Positions 22,075 through 34,088 of a DNA stretch of 64,000 bases are shown one piece after another. The notes below the pieces were generated by a model. It worked only from the letters and a program-made list of their open reading frames with translations. It was not told the origin of the DNA and searched no databases. How positions within the stretch are numbered: the stretch's first letter is position 1; each line of letters starts with the position of its first letter. The stretch covers positions 10,375,501 through 10,439,500 of the forward strand of contig JAXRKN010000044.1 in assembly GCA_038502055.1 (NCBI GenBank), read 5' to 3'. Source of the stretch: Tanytarsus gracilentus. Taxonomy: Eukaryota; Arthropoda; Insecta; Diptera; Chironomidae. Position numbers and translations under genes: made by a program.

Positions 22075-25000
22075 GAAAACAGAGAAAAACTTTCCATTTT
22101 CGCTGAGAATTTCTCAACCACCATCTTCGCGCTAACTTTATTTCCTTTTACTTTTTACAAATATTTTTCCCTCGCTTCGCTTCGAAAGGTTGCTTCTGAG
22201 GGACGATCTGCAAATGATGCGAAAATGTAATTTAGATTATGAAAAATTGTGATTTATGGAGTGGAAAAAGAAATTGAAAAACATAACTGAATTTTCTGTA
22301 TGTAGTGTAAAAGGGGTGAAAGTAAAAGCCTCAAATAAGTGAATTGCTAGGGTAGAAACAGATGGAAGAGAATATTTTCTTAAAAGGCTTTCAATTTAAC
22401 TTTAAAGTGGTTTCAATTTTTTTTCGTAAACGAAAAGGTGTCAGAAGTTAAATTCAATCGCTGACGCTCTTTTGATTTTTGCACAAATTTTATGTATATT
22501 TTTTGGGTTAAAGCAATTTGAAAACCTGCGTGTCACATTTTCTCAAAACGAATTGTAACCTTTAAAAGGCAGAACTTTGCTTGGTTTAAATTTTAAAGGA
22601 AGGGAAAGTCAAGTTTTTGAAATAAAAATTTAATGAGACTCCACAAAATTCTTATTTCATGTCCAAAGTCCAAAAGCAAAAAATTACAACAGAACAGTAA
22701 GGAAATAAAAATTCTTAATTGAACAGCGGAAAAACTTGATGATAGTAAAAGAAGGCGACATGAGATTCAAGACGGGAAATTAAAAGTTTTTTCACACAGA
22801 AAGAGAGCTCAGTATTGCCATTGTTACGTGCTTAGATGATAAACGTCCCACAGGGATGTCTTGAATAGACAGAAAAGAACAGGATGAAGAAATAACAAGC
22901 AAGGTATTATTGAAAGTAATAAAAAGTTGTTCGGAGGGTTTCGAGGAGAGAGTGAGAAGTTTGTGTTTTACTCATAATTTGCATAATTTTTAATGAAGGA
23001 ACTTTTCTTCTTCTCTTTCAATCCAGAAAAATTTTCTCAGGGACCTTTCTTATTTCTTTTTCTTACTTTCCTCCTCTTGTGTAATGAAAAAATTAAATAT
23101 TTTTTACCGTCAAAAACTTTTACGTTTGCTCATCATCATCAGCGACGGGCAAAAGTTGGGTCTTCCCTTGAAAAATTGAATTTATTTTCTATTTCGAAGT
23201 TTTTCTTTTTATTTCTGCACTTGTTTTTAAGGGGTGAGATGAGGTGCAATTTGATTACCATTTTTTGAGGCTAACAAAATAAAAACAATTAGAAAATAAA
23301 AGGTTCAAAAAATCAAAAAGTGAAGAATAAAACTCAACATAAAACTGAAATTCCTTCGAAAAATTAAAAAATGATTTCCTTATTTTTAAAAAAATACTGG
23401 CTAATTATTTTAAAACCCTACAATATGATGAGAAATAAACGAAGTTAATATAAACAAGTAATTACCATAAAAGCTTAAACAGAAATTTCACCTGGAATTA
23501 ATTTCCCTTTAAAGTTTAAACGAATGTTAAATTTTCACTTTAAATAGCGCGTTTAAGCTTTAAATTCACGGTAAAATTTCATATTCAATTAGGTAATAAA
23601 TTAAGTTTATGGCAACAACAAAAACGTCATTTATGCGATGAAGCTTCAATTACATAATTGACAGTAAAATGAGCGAGTGATGACGACAATCTCCCGCTCA
23701 TTAATCATGCGAAAATTATCGCATATATAACAATAAGACTTGAATTGAAAAAGTAATTTTTTGGAATGTGCATGCATTACAATAGCAGCGATGCTCACAT
23801 GGCTTGATGAAAGTTTGAAATTTAATGCCATTTAAACTTTTAATTAGCGGCAGAGAGTCTCTAGATAATTGTTTGTTGCTATAGCGATTTTGCATGCATG
23901 ATAACAATGCGCATTTGATTCAGAGGTATTTTTAAAATTGTCAATGGCTTGAGGCTCGATTTCAATAATTATTTAATTTTTTATACTGCTCAAAAAATTA
24001 ACAAAATTTTCGCAATAAATTACGGCGTGCATAAATTCTAAAATGACATGCCACAATCCACAAATCATCCCCACAACTTCACAATGCATATATGCACACA
24101 ATATTGTGTGTGTGTGCCATTCAGATGTTCACTCTGTGCAAGCAATAACTATAATTATTATTATATGGCAGTGGGCACAATTTCGACTCATATTTCATTG
24201 CCATACATAAAAAGCAGCAGCACTTTTTTATCGTGATGAAAAGCATAAAGCCAAACTATCCAACCGCACTTCACCCAGCGAGTGAAAAATGTCCATATCA
24301 GGTACATTGTGTGTGTGCACATGAAATATTTTTTAATTAAATAAATTATGATGAATTTCATTCATTTTTTTGGTCCTCTCGTACAGTTTTCCTGGTCACA
24401 TATATAAATTTTTATTGTGCTGATGCTGGACATGGAAAAACTGAAAAAGAGTAAAGCTTTTTATTTTTATATTAGGTCGGTCGCAAACAAAAAAAGACAA
24501 GCACAGCAATGACCATTCGAGATAATGTTTATGTGTTTGTTCCTTTCCTAAAATTAAAATTGTCACACTTGATGGCTGTTAGATGAACGAGGAACTTTAT
24601 GCCTTTAGTTTTTCGTTCTTACTATTATACTGGTTGTTTTGTAAGAGTCAAGGATTGAACACTTTTTGATGACATAAAAAATTTATTTCAACTAATTTTT
24701 TAAGTGTCATCAAAACTTCCATAAATTACATCGCATCCCTTGACTAAAACCAGCTACCATATCTGCGTGAAAGAAATCAGAAGTGCCACACATAAACACA
24801 CACAGGAGAGAGTTACGACATGGGCCATATAATGAATAAATGTAATACTTTTATGAAATAATAAAAAATAAATTAAATTATAGAATTTTATGGCATTTGA
24901 CGCGCAGCAATAAAAAATACTGCTTACTTACATGCTACCGCCAAAAAATATTTAATGGATTTCTGTCGTTTTTTTTGTGTAACAAGGAAATTTTTTTATT

Positions 25001-25281
25001 ATTCAATATTTTTTCTTTTCTCTCAAAAAATATGAGACTCATGTGCGTTCACAGAGAAATACGAGCATCAACAGATGACATTAAATTAAATTTTTAATGA
25101 ATTTCTCATGGAATTGAAATAGCGCGCGTTTTTAAAAAATTTACTGATAGTAAAAAAGAGAACGAGAGAGAATCAATTAATCTTATCATCATTATGATGA
25201 CCATGGGAGCACATAATTTTTTAGACACTCGCAGTTCGCTTTTTGATTCCTTTAAAATTTGTCACTTTTTATGTGCAAAGC
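22075..25281. other. Non-coding stretch with one imperfect inverted repeat
   Basis: No coding exon recognised. An inverted repeat sits at 23461-23597 (listed separately). A TG-rich stretch is at 24100-24120. The thioredoxin-like gene's promoter should lie at the right end, near CTCGCAGTTCGC (25229-25240). Confidence 0.35.
23461..23597. repeat. Imperfect inverted repeat (possible small foldback element)
   Basis: AAGCTTAAAC at 23471-23480 is repeated inverted as GTTTAAGCTT at 23551-23560. The outer flanks ATTACC (23461-23466) and GGTAAT (23592-23597) also match inverted. The spacing between outer and inner arms differs (4 versus 31 bases), so the hairpin would be bulged. This may be a degenerate MITE or chance in AT-rich DNA. 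Confidence 0.3.
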
Positions 25282-25855
25282 ATGAAACTAAGAGAATTAT
25301 GCTGTTGTTGTCGTTTTAAGGACCATAAAGATGCTTTGGATATTAGAACATCGGGATATTATGAGTCTGACTCGAATTCTGAAGCTGTAATGACGCAAGA
25401 ATCTCCAAAATGGGAAATGACAATGGAAAATTATCAAGACATTTTAAAAGTTAATAAATATGTGCTGGTGCAGTTCAATGATAGAAGGTAAAAAAATTTA
25501 AAAAAATTAATTTAAAATAAAAACATTTTAAATTTCACCTCATAGTTCGGTAAACGATGATGCACTCATGAAAGCATGGCACGAAACAGTTTCCATAATA
25601 TCCGAGTTCAATGTAGCCGCAGCTGAAATTCACGATCGGAAATTGTTCGAACGACTTGGTATTAACGAAGAGTCGGCAACTGAAGGATTAATTACTCAGC
25701 TTTATAAAAATGGAAACTTTTATGCTGCCTTCAACCACAATCAGTATGAGTCGTGTACAGAGACTTACGTCAATTTTGTGAACTTTTCCCTAACAAAAAA
25801 GTCTTTCGAGAAAAAACAAAAATTCCCATCGCTCGAAGAGAGTGAAGAAATCTAA
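25282..25855 (+). CDS. Thioredoxin-fold protein lacking the CxxC active site
   Basis: Exons 25282-25487 and 25546-25855, joined by a 58-bp phase-2 intron, give 171 residues. From about residue 50 the pattern is that of a thioredoxin or PDI domain: MTMENYQDILKVNKYVLVQF (entry helix and central beta strand). Then come DRSSVNDDALMKAWHE where a redox protein has WCxxC, EFNVAAAEIHDRKLFERLGI (the VDA...L...GV block) and an FYAAFNHNQYESC-type hairpin. Both active-site cysteines are absent, so oxidoreductase activity is not expected. The N-terminus is unusual: MKLREL then four consecutive cysteines (7-10) and a basic RFKD, resembling a palmitoylation or metal-binding motif. No signal peptide is predicted, although an upstream exon adding one cannot be excluded because the frame stays open 5' of the ATG. 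AATAAA overlaps the stop codon. Confidence 0.7.
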
Positions 25856-25859
25856 TAAA
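25854..25859 (+). terminator. Polyadenylation signal overlapping a stop codon
   Basis: The sequence TAATAAA contains the TAA stop (25853-25855) and an AATAAA starting one base later. If used, the 3' UTR of the thioredoxin-fold gene would be only about 15-30 nt. Confidence 0.4.
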
Positions 25860-27507
25860 ATTATGAAAATATTGTCGAGCTAATCAGGCGGCGAATCATT
25901 TCTAACCGAAAATGAATTTTTATGGAAGTCATTTAGAAGGCACGTTCGAGTTTGAGCAAACATTGTGCTCTATGGCGGCGCTTGTGGGCAGCACGATAAT
26001 AACTACCTGACTTTTAACGTTATTCCATCAAGGGAAGGGGCACTCGAGCTAAAAAGTTTAAAAAAGTTAAAATTTAAAGAACTAATTTTTAAAATTTAAA
26101 CTTTCAAATTATTGATAGAGTGTCTAGCCCCATACAGTTGCAATTCCATTGTTCTCGGCCGAGTTCTTCTGGCTCTCCTTTCAATATAATATGTAAAGAT
26201 AATTAAAATTTTGTTTGTATGATTACAGGCCATTAATATTCATGAAAATTGCTTTTGTATGGTAATTTTCCATGGACATAAAAGTCTTTTGATGGATGCT
26301 CTAATTTTCATATTTGACGGGGGCTTTACACATTAATTAGTGTACATTTCTTTCTTTCCAGCAACTTCCCATTATGTGGATGGCATCATGTATGCCTATG
26401 GGCGTGGATGAATTTAATTTAATGCACTCGCTGTGATGAAATGACACATTTTTTGTAGCAAATTGCATGATGTTACATTAATTATTTTTTAGAACATTGA
26501 TGGGTTTTTTAAAGATAAGGAATTGATTTAAAATAATTGTTTCGGACATAAAATAGATAATATATTAAAGTTTTAACTTTTAACACAAATACAGGAACAT
26601 TTTTTTTTCACAAAATTCTATAAATTTTTTTCAACAGAATTTCCAATTCAATGCACACTTTTTTATATCCACAAATGATAGCATTCAGCGTTGCCGGTTA
26701 CAATAAAAAAAGTTATCTCTCTTCACTACATTGCGGTTTGTTGTAATGTAAATGCAGTGTATCTCTCTTTCGCAAATAGCCTAGCTCTTCTTAAACAGAC
26801 AGCTTGGGTTTGCTGGTCAAATGGATATAATGGACATTCAGCACGAGAGATGAATTAAAAACTTTGTGTACACTCTGCCGTGTGTTTGTTTTTAATGCAT
26901 TCGATATGAATTAGACTTCTATATTTGCATATACGTTTGCTCTATTAAACTCGAGCTATCTTCTCTCTCGGCCACATATGCCAAGGCATCCACAGACATA
27001 AGAACTATCTTTATCCCTCATGTCACATGAGCATACATTTTAATTCTCGAATGACCTTAATTCACATTTGATGTAAAATGCTTTCAATTAAAAACTTTGT
27101 CTTTTGGACGAAAAAAAATTCCTCCATCACAGCCAATGGACATGGTTGTTTCTGCTGAAAACTACTTTTATGCATCAAATGTCGAATATGTGGATGATTT
27201 TTTTTACACAAAACTCTCAACATAGTTCGAGAGGAGCAAAAAAATTTTAAATTAAAAAGTTTATCTCTTGAGGCGAGGATGAAAATGGAAAAGATTACAT
27301 GACCAGGCAACACTCACACCCGTCAATGAAATGAAATGGGAGAAACATGGAAAAACTCTTTTTATTGCCTCCTTTTTTCATTTTGTATGTCCTGTATTTG
27401 TGATTCGGATCGATTTTGTGAGTTTTTCAGAAATGTAAACTTTGAGGGTTTGCATATTTTAATTAACATTTTTTTGCATTTAAAAAAATCATTAATTTTA
27501 ATGAACT
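25856..27507. other. Intergenic region between thioredoxin-fold gene and ionotropic receptor
   Basis: No supportable gene. A comparatively GC-rich patch is at 25880-26050. It holds the 3' flank of both neighbours. Confidence 0.35.
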
Positions 27508-29304
27508 TTATGATTTTAATTTTTGAGAAGAGCCAAAACTTATTTCTATAACAAAAATTACAGTTGATATCGAAAGTCCGACCAAACATAAAATAAATGG
27601 TGCTTGTAAATCTTTAATGTCCATAACTTTTGGTCCTCCATCAACATCAACACGCTTTGGAATTTCGAGGGTTTTTTCAAGATTAATCCAATACTCAACC
27701 AAACCACTTGCCAACATATTTTGAATTAAATCGCTGAAAATATTTTTCAGATAAGAATTTCGAGGAAAATACATTACTACAGGTGTAAAAGTTAAAAATT
27801 CCTTTACGATGTTAAAAAAAGTTCCGTTACTTTTATCGACCACAAAATCTAGTGGCAAACCAATTCCAAATTTTAAACTTGAATCATTCATTTTGTAGAT
27901 TAATTTGTCTTCTGCCAAGTATGGTAATTTTTTTAAAGATCTGAAATTTTAATAAAATTATTAATTTGTAATAAATTTATTTAATTTACCTTTGATTAAC
28001 TTTAAGTTGATTCAATGACACATATTGATGCAAGTATTGTGGAGCATAAAAAGTAAATTCTCGAGCATTGAACTCCTCAAAACTATCAACCGCTTGATGA
28101 ATGGCACCGCAATTAAAATATTTATACATTTCACTCGTGAAAATTGATCTTAAAATTAGACAAAACAGAGTAAAACTCATCAAGAGTATTCGAGTTGCAC
28201 TTTTTGATGGCAACCGTGAAGTTCCCTCTCCAATGATTATAATTAAAATCATTTTGTAGTCAAAGTTTTCATTTTTTTTGTAAAAATATTTTCTTAATTT
28301 AAAGAGGAATTTATCGATTAAAAAAATTAGTAAAACAAACAAAATTGTGGTGGTCAAAAATCCACACCATAGAAGGGGTGAAAATGGTTGAATTAGAAGT
28401 TCGATTGATGTAAATGCGGCACCTATTAAAAGATAGATTGTTGCTATCTAATTCTATAAGACAAAAGACATTTACCTGGTGGCACAACAACCACAAATGG
28501 AACGAAACAATAAGCTTGAGAATAATCAAATTTTTGAGATTTGTCGAGGACCAAAAAAAACCAGCCAGCAGCGTAATCATAAATTTTACTTTGAAGTACA
28601 TCTATATCATTATCATACATGGCTGTCATTTTATTAGTGAAGTTTAATCGTCTTCCGAGTTCTTTCACAATTTTCATGTCCGATCCAAAATATTCAACAG
28701 TTCCATTTTTGTGTTCACGCCTTTTGACGCCAGAATAGGACGACACACCAAGCGATAAAGGACATTGTTGAAAATTTAACAATTTATTCGGGTAAAAGAT
28801 TTTTGAGTGCCACTTTTTATCAAAAAATTCATTCACAATTTTTAACGTTTTTGTGTTGTTGCAGTTTTTTTCGGAGAATGGAAAGAATGTTAATAATTTT
28901 ACTTTGTCGTTTTTGATCATGATTATATTCACATTCAAAATGCCATTTTTCCTCCAAATTGTTTCAAAAATTGAGCTCACATTTGCAGTTTCAGCACAAA
29001 CGATTAAGTAGAACTCGTTAACATTTTTCACTTCTAAAAAATCATTCGGAACAAAAATTATTACAAGTTGAGCTGTTCTTGATTTTCTTCCGATTGAAAC
29101 AGCATTAGACATTTTATGGATTGATTTAATAAAGTTATCTGAAGGATAATTTTTGCTTGATGTAATTAAATGCACGTTAATTGGATTTTTTTGCTCTTCA
29201 AAATTTCCTATGAGTTGTTCAATCGCATCCTCAAGTTGTTCGTTAAAAGCAAAATTTTCATTGAAAAATAGAAAAATAAAAATTAACCACACGAAAAACT
29301 TCAT
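27508..29304 (-). CDS. Divergent insect ionotropic receptor (IR)
   Basis: Three minus-strand exons (29304-28476, 28422-27990, 27940-27508) with introns of 49-53 bp, in phase, encode 564 residues. IRs are variant ionotropic glutamate receptors used by arthropod chemosensory neurons, normally with a co-receptor. A signal peptide (MKFFVWLIFIFLFFNENFAF) precedes a short amino-terminal region. The S1 ligand-binding half follows, with GSDMKIVKELGRRLNF and DYSQAYCFVPF. TM1 is about 293-314, the pore region and TM2 about 332-370 (IIIIGEG, then LILRSIF), S2 about 375-530 and TM3 about 534-555. In S1 the Arg that binds the glutamate carboxylate in iGluRs aligns with K255, and the Thr five residues before it with F250. 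The ligand is therefore probably not glutamate, as for most divergent IRs. Short length and no long ATD exclude a synaptic iGluR. No adjacent paralogue is seen. Confidence 0.93.
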
Positions 29305-31736
29305 TTTTAAAATTAGATCCTCAATTTTTAAAGACTAAATGTGGAGTGAAACTGAAATTTTTTGATGGTCATTAAAATTAGTTATTAAGCGCGTTTAATT
29401 CTAACATGATTAGGCATAATTTCGTTGGATCTAAAAATGCCATCTAATTATTAATTGGTTTGGAATTATATGACAATTTTTATTGTTTCAATCATGAGTT
29501 TGTCCTAATTAAAAAAAATTATTTGAAAAGAAGTTGACTTTTGTGAGTTCCACGTGGATTATTTTCAACCCAATTAATGCATAATTTAAAGCACTTCTTG
29601 AAAAATTTATAAAAAAAACCAAAGAAAAAAAATTGAAGAGACATTCGATTTTCGATTTAACGCACTTAAAGTATCGGCTTATGCGCTGTGTGAATAAAAA
29701 GGCAATAATCATGGCAATTTAGAAAATTGAAAATCTTTTGTCAACTGAAGAAAGGGAGAGAGAGAGACACTCACGAACGATATTATGGTCTTTTCGATGT
29801 CAAGTGACATTTTTATCTGCCCCGTCTCAACTGTTCTCCGTTTCCTTTTGCTCGACTCCGCACTCTCGCACATATCGTAAAACGCGACTTACTCTGCTCG
29901 TGCTTGGAGTGTATTCCATGCATGCTATTCGATATTTATGGATGCTAATATTCATAAAAATAATTGATATTAGAAAACATAAAATTGTTGAGTTAAAGCG
30001 CGCGCTGAGAGACGAATAGAGTGGTTGTGATGGCATTATAACACGACAAAATGATAAAAATATTTATTTAACTCTTTTTCAATTTTCTACGATCAGTTAA
30101 ATTTTAAAAATAATCTTTTTTGTTCGCAAACTAAAAAAATTCATCGCGTACTTTAAACTAAAACCATTTAATATTATTATTACGTAATCTCACGATGATT
30201 TACATTCTCTAGTGTGTACTTCTTCTCTTCATGTACTGCGTTTGAATATCATCATGGCTATAATAAATATTAAAGAATATAGTAAAAGAACCATCCAGAG
30301 TATGATGATGATGATAATTCTCCAATTCACGACTTTTTATTCTATTTCTTCCCGCTATCATTGCATAGCACGTAGAATAATAGCAGCAAACGACAAAATG
30401 GGATGTGTATTGAAGGCTAAGGTAATATTTACCTGCATTTCTTATTGAATTTCCGCCCAAGGGTGAAATAAAATTGGAGCTTTGCTATACACTTATGCGC
30501 TTTCGATATGTACGTTCATGTCGAATTGCAATAAACATTTTGAACTTCTTGCCGCAATTATGCAATACGAAAAAAATAGAGCTTAGGAAAAAATAACGTT
30601 TATTTCGTCTTGAAAATCGTTCAATGTTTTATAGTTCTCGGGTAACATATTCATAAATACATCCCATGTGCATTAACAAACGTTGATTGTTTTCGAGAAT
30701 GCGATGTTGATCAAAAAGGTTAAAAATTTAATAAAACTTTTGCAAAAATAATTTTTTCTTTGATGTCAAAAATTATTTCAAACTTTTTTTCGCATAAAAA
30801 AGTTCGTCTGTCTCATGCTAAAATCCACTTTGTCTCTGTAATTTATTTAAATTCAATGTTCCATTCTCGTACAATTTATTTCTTGTCTGCTTATTTCTCC
30901 TTTTTACTATTTCACGCTGCCACGTGTCAATTTAAACTTTTCTCTCCTCTTTATATGTTTCTCCGTCTTTCTTCTTTCCTGTCATGACATAAATTGCATC
31001 ATACCGAAACTTGAATTGGCAGCTTTCGACTTCACAGTCGTCTTCAAAGTTTCTTTTCATACCCAATTCCCCATTCGTCGAATGTGATTCAGACGTCTGA
31101 GCGGGGAGAAAATTGAAACGAGTGAGGAAAATTGACTTATTTATGTGACTGCACGAGAGTGAGCAACATATACCTCATATCACCTCGAAGACTAGGAATG
31201 TGAATTTTTCAGAGAGTAAATTCAAATTATGGCTTATGTGGAATTTCAAAGTTAGCTCAAACTTCATCCTAACATCTTCCCGACACCAATCGTTAAAGTG
31301 AATGAGAAAACTTTCAGCTTTCTTTTCACATCTCCCTTGCGTTCACAATTTGAATTTAATTTATATGAGTTTCGTGTCTTAAAGTTTATTTTATTTGAAA
31401 AGATTCTGCAGAAAGATAATTTTTTTTGTGAGTTTAATGAATTTTTAAGACGAATTTTATTAATGTTTTGGTAATCCCCAAAAAACTTGTCATGAGTAAA
31501 TCAATCGTTTTGTTTGGGTCATTCAATAAATTTGTAACACGTTAAATTTTCACACAAAACACTTTTTGTATTGTTTTAAAAATAAAAAAATTATGCCATC
31601 TAATTAAATAATAATTTTGACATCATCGGTACATTTTTCCCATTCCAGAAATCTATTTAAGAATATTCTTCGATAAGTTTCAAATATTTGCTGTCTCGCG
31701 CACTTAGAAATGAAGCAGACACTGAAGAGACAAAGC
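29305..31736. other. Non-coding region between ionotropic receptor and pacifastin
   Basis: No coding exon supported on either strand. It holds the IR promoter on the left and the TATA promoter of the pacifastin at the right end. Overlapping short open frames on both strands near 29740-30450 are not protein-like. Confidence 0.4.
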
Positions 31737-31775
31737 TATATAAAAGCTTATGATTCAATCAGCATCACAATCAGT
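31737..31775 (+). promoter_or_regulatory. TATA promoter of the pacifastin gene
   Basis: A clear TATATAAAAG box at 31737-31746 is followed by initiator-like TCAG sequences at 31759-31762 and 31771-31775. The leader to the ATG at 31819 would be about 45-60 nt. A TATA promoter fits a regulated, tissue-specific secreted product. Confidence 0.6.
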
Positions 31776-31818
31776 GGTTTTTGAATTTTTAAAGTGAACA
31801 TTCAGAATAAAACCGAAG

Positions 31819-32340
31819 ATGAAGTTTTTTGCAGTGATACTTGTTGTTGCGTTATTTTGTCGTGAGTTCAGTTATAAAATTTGATAACTTTAAAAATTAG
31901 AAATTCACACTCAAAAAATTTGAATTAATCTTAATTAAAAAAATATTTTAACTAAAAATTTCCGTTTCTCTCTCTCTATAAAATTTATTGCCTTCAGACG
32001 CATCGCATGCGGACGATGAAGAGACGGTCCATGTAGACACCGATGAAGCAAATGTAGAAAGTTTCATAGCACAAGAAGAAATCAGCGCATTACAAGGAGA
32101 ACTCGGTCCATTGATAGGGTAAGTGTTTGAGTAAATAAATTGTTCACGTCATGACTTTAAAATTCTTTTAGCATTGACCAATCTGTAATTCATTTACCTA
32201 TGGGTATTCAAAACGGCGGACCTGAATGGGAATGTCTTCCAAGACGATTGTATCGTAGAGAGTGCAATTTCTGCAGATGTACAAAGAACCGGAGACTTAG
32301 ATGCACCTCAAGAGATTGCGGAGATTTTATTAACTTGTAA
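31819..32340 (+). CDS. Secreted pacifastin-type serine protease inhibitor
   Basis: Exons 31819-31861, 31998-32118 and 32172-32340 give 110 residues with phases that close. MKFFAVILVVALFCHASHA is a signal peptide. A 50-residue acidic propeptide-like segment follows, then one C-terminal pacifastin domain. C76, C86, C89, C91, C99 and C104 fit C-x9-C-N-x-C-x-C-x7-C-T-x3-C exactly; only the Gly usual between the fourth and fifth Cys is missing. Pacifastins are small arthropod inhibitors of trypsin- and chymotrypsin-like enzymes. By alignment with the locust inhibitors, the reactive-site P1 falls on S101 with R102 as P1', so trypsin specificity is not certain. Many family members carry several domains; this has one. 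AATAAA is at 32368-32373. The last 33 coding bases lie antisense to the UGT coding end. Confidence 0.88.
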
Positions 32341-33985
32341 ATTTTTTCTACAGAAAATTAATTCAAAAATAAATTTGAATATTTTAAAAGTCACCAAAAT
32401 TGTTAAAATTATAAATCCAATGACGTCAATTGAGTTAGTCTGAAGAAAATTTAAGTCTGCTCCTGGATAATGCATGTGTGGTGCGCCACGATGTCTCAGC
32501 ACATATTCAACCCAAAAAATTGCAGTTTCCATTGCACTCTTTGGACGATCTCTCGACAGCACTGACAATCGTTTAACAGTTTCTGAATATTTTGGATTTT
32601 CTAACATCTCATTGATGGCATTCATTAAAGATTCTTCGTTCAATTCGTTAAAATTGATACGAATCGCCCAACCCTCTTTGACAATTTTCGCAATATTACT
32701 GTGCTGATCTCCGGCAAAGGGAATTCCTATAATTTGCACTCCATAGTGTTTGGCTTCAATGACTCCTCCGTAACCACAGTGTGAGATGAAAATTTTCATA
32801 TTCGGATGTGCTAGAATGTCAGTTTGTGGCAGCCATTTGCTGATGAAAACATTTTCAGGCTTTTCATCCATGTCCTCATTTTCCCACTTCATAATGACTC
32901 GTTGCTTTAATTTTTTAAACACTTTTAGGATGGATGCTAATTTTTCGTTTGGCATGTAAATGGATTTGGCTTGAGTGCCAAAACTGAATAAGATTGCACC
33001 GTCCTTAGCATCGTCGAGGAATTTTTGCAGCTTCTAAATTTAAAGGTTTTTTAATTAAAGTAATTTAGAAAGATTGAAATACCTTTGGGAGTGGTGTAGG
33101 TTCAGGTATTTGAAGTCCTCCAACTTCGACCATGTTCTGGAAAATTTTAATAAATTTAAATTTCTGCTAATTGTTTTAACTACCGGTAAATTTGGACGAG
33201 GGCCTGATGAAGTGAAATGAGTGTTCACAAGCACGAGTGAAACATTTTTGAGCATCTCATCGTAAGATCGATATCGATTGGACGGAAAATTATGTCTATG
33301 ATAAAATTAATTAGTTGCGTAAAATTTTAATTTAATTAACTCACTGAAAAATTTGTCTCGCTTGTGCATTGAAAATTTTCGAAAGAACAAAAATGTCAAA
33401 TCCATTTACAATAAAATTTTTAAATCTTCCCAAAAAATTCATTTCTTTGACGCCTCCCAGCATTGGATGTGGAGCTCCACTAACACCCAATGGATTCCCC
33501 ACAATTTCATTTAAAGGACCAAAAGTACTTCCCGAGAAAAAAACAATCGATGGACATTTAAAATGATCAGCAAGTCCAATCAAATATTCAGCACCAAACC
33601 AACCAACAATAACTAAATCAAAATTTTCACTTCTCATGAGATTTTGAATCTCATCCAATGGAATTGACATTGATGATGATTGAGAATTTAAATCGTGAAA
33701 ATTTGGATCTTTTTCTCTCTTCATTGACTTTGCAAATTCATCATAAAGCTCAAAATATTTCTCATCAACTTTTACAACAACGTCACGGTAATTTTTAGCC
33801 GGCTTTTTGTTAATTGGAAAAAGTGACGCAAAAGTTATTTTGTGATCACGTTTTGCGAGTGATTTTGCAAGTTCATGAAGTGGAAGCACATGTGACTTTG
33901 TAAATGACATATGAACAATTAAAATTTTAGAACTTTCACTGAGAGCAATGAATAAAATTAAAAGAGTTAATATTTTTAGCATCAT
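32308..33985 (-). CDS. UDP-glycosyltransferase (insect UGT)
   Basis: Four minus-strand exons (33985-33345, 33295-33184, 33136-33083, 33033-32308) with introns of 47-49 bp encode 510 residues, normal for the family. UGTs of the ER membrane transfer a sugar from UDP-glucose or a related donor to small lipophilic substrates, facing the ER lumen. A signal peptide (residues 1-18) precedes ILIVHMSFTKSH, where H32 is the expected catalytic base. The donor-binding signature is intact: WLPQTDILAH, then FISHCGYGGVIEAKHYGVQI (H354), then PFAGDQHSN (D378, Q379). A C-terminal membrane helix (SIDVIGFIILTILVTFKIF) and a basic cytosolic tail close it. The middle introns are tiny exons that a gene finder may skip. 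Its stop (32310-32308) lies inside the convergent pacifastin coding sequence. Confidence 0.94.
32368..32373 (+). terminator. Polyadenylation signal of the pacifastin gene
   Basis: AATAAA 28 bp after the pacifastin stop, within DNA that is coding on the other strand for the UGT C-terminus. The pacifastin mRNA should therefore be antisense to about 80 bases of the UGT transcript. Confidence 0.5.
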
Positions 33986-34088
33986 TTCGATTTGAAAGTG
34001 TTTTTATAACTCAAAATATTTTTATCTTATCGATTAACAATGAAGTTGTTGATTAGATTATAAAAAAACATCAAAAATTATTTCAAAC

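Noticed and set aside
24100..24200. GGCAGTG seed resembling miR-34
   Set aside because: Only the seed matches; the rest of the mature sequence does not and no hairpin arm was seen.
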